From the NCBI GenBank assembly GCA_934615645.1, contig CAKTTR010000047.1, positions 1 through 15,600 of the forward strand: a DNA stretch of 15,600 bases. The letters run 5' to 3'. Under the pieces are notes generated by a model. The model was not told the DNA's origin. It saw only the letters and a list, made by a program, of their open reading frames with translations, and searched no databases. The DNA comes from an uncultured Oscillospiraceae bacterium (GTDB lineage Bacteria > Bacillota > Clostridia > Oscillospirales > Oscillospiraceae). The position numbers and the translations under genes are program-made. Positions 14,841 to 15,600 of the stretch are shown in pieces; position 1 is the first letter of the stretch; the number at the start of each line of letters is the position of its first letter.

Positions 14841-15600
14841 AGCGCTGAGCCTCCTTCTGCCAAAGAGCCGCATTGAGAAGAATTTCTTCCATTTCGTCTC
14901 GATAATTCAGCTTTACTTCATAGTGCCCATCATTGAACAGAACAATTTCGTCGATCAAAGCGTCCACCATTGCAGCATTCAGTTCTGCACAAGTGCCATA
15001 TTCCTCGATAAGGTGTATCCACCGGTCGCTCCCTTTATATTCGGGGGAATACTTCCGCGCCTCCTTTTCAAGCTCGTGTGCAAATATTCTGAGCTCATCT
15101 GCTTTCGTCGCACATGCATTCGCTTCAACAATGTATTCCTGTTTGGAAAGAATACCGTCTTTGAACTTGCTGTAGAGCACAGCTTTCCGTTCACCATATA
15201 GAGCAAGCTTTGCCGTGACATTCCGAATCTGCTCTTGAAAAATCCTGTATCGGCTTTTGTTCCTCTCCCGCTGATTTAAGGACGCAATAAGGGACTGCGC
15301 ATCGATAAAAAGCTGCATCTGACTCTTGATTATGCGCAGAACCGCAGCTTCGAGTTCTTCTTTTTTTACTGCTTTCTTAGGGCAGTAGGACGAGTTATAG
15401 TTTTCATGCAACGGGCAATAGTACCACCATGTCGTTTTACCGCGATTCTTCTTGGCACGAAGGAACATTGCTTTTCCGCATTCTCCGCAGCGCAGATGTC
15501 CCTTGAAAATGCTCGCCTGCTTGCTTTTGCAATGATACTTTGTTGCTGATCCGGTTGTATGCTTCAGCTCCTGAAAATACTTCTGCACACGGTCAAAGAG
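14833..15600 (-). CDS. Large serine recombinase, C-terminal part (5' end beyond window)
   Basis: The last 255 residues of a recombinase; the frame stays open to the right edge, so the catalytic N-terminus lies outside. Visible are the end of the recombinase domain (LFDRVQKYFQEL then ASIFKGHLRCGECGKAM), a zinc ribbon (CGECG paired with a YYCPLHE...SSYCPKK segment), a long coiled coil rich in Lys, Glu and Gln, and a C-terminal beta segment (IVLFNDGHYEVKLNYRDE) of the type that ends many of these enzymes. The stop overlaps the next recombinase gene by 8 nt. Whether it is catalytically intact cannot be judged here. Tandem serine recombinases like this are typical of Clostridia integrative elements. 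Confidence 0.93.
   Translation of the reverse strand, partial: LFDRVQKYFQELKHTTGSATKYHCKSKQASIFKGHLRCGECGKAMFLRAKKNRGKTTWWYYCPLHENYNSSYCPKKAVKKEELEAAVLRIIKSQMQLFIDAQSLIASLNQRERNKSRYRIFQEQIRNVTAKLALYGERKAVLYSKFKDGILSKQEYIVEANACATKADELRIFAHELEKEARKYSPEYKGSDRWIHLIEEYGTCAELNAAMVDALIDEIVLFNDGHYEVKLNYRDEMEEILLNAALWQKEAQRYA

Overview
The window looks like chromosomal DNA of a Gram-positive, anaerobic Clostridia species, most likely an Oscillospiraceae-type gut bacterium. The reasons are SLH-anchored secreted proteins with Clostridia-style signal peptides, GLUG and helical LIDAIG-type modules, GC-rich coding DNA, and a more AT-rich block with two large serine recombinases. Every gene I accept is on the minus strand, so the biological order runs from right to left. 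Species cannot be named from this sequence alone.

Right edge (about 13236-15600): two consecutive serine recombinase genes that overlap by 8 nt. The upstream one is cut by the window edge. They look like the distal end of a mobile element. Next (about 12936-13235) is a gene-poor junction with a perfect 8-bp inverted repeat and a short hydrophobic reading frame that may be a gene remnant.

Middle (about 12072-12910): a dense regulatory stretch. It holds a strong promoter, a cobalamin riboswitch and an intrinsic terminator with no convincing gene behind them, then a second promoter, a compact cobalamin-type riboswitch and a second terminator. These lead into a 1689-residue secreted protein (7002-12071). 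That protein has a signal peptide, Ig-like domains, a jelly-roll-like central module, a DUF4430 (transcobalamin-like C-terminal) domain and three SLH domains.

Left half: after a double-hairpin terminator comes another promoter, a large canonical cobalamin riboswitch and a terminator. These precede a giant secreted protein of at least 2127 residues that runs off the left edge. It contains three long repeats of helical pair plus GLUG motifs, and then the start of a cohesin-like domain.

Reading the parts together: both surface-protein genes carry the same leader layout (sigma-A-type promoter, B12 riboswitch, terminator, then a conserved set of three small hairpins about 30-110 nt before the ATG). 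One of them carries a transcobalamin-like domain and an S-layer anchor. The simplest inference is a B12-repressed surface system that captures corrinoids, or corrinoid-carrying ligands, outside the wall of a Gram-positive cell. No transporter or corrinoid-processing gene lies inside the window, so uptake through the membrane must be encoded elsewhere.
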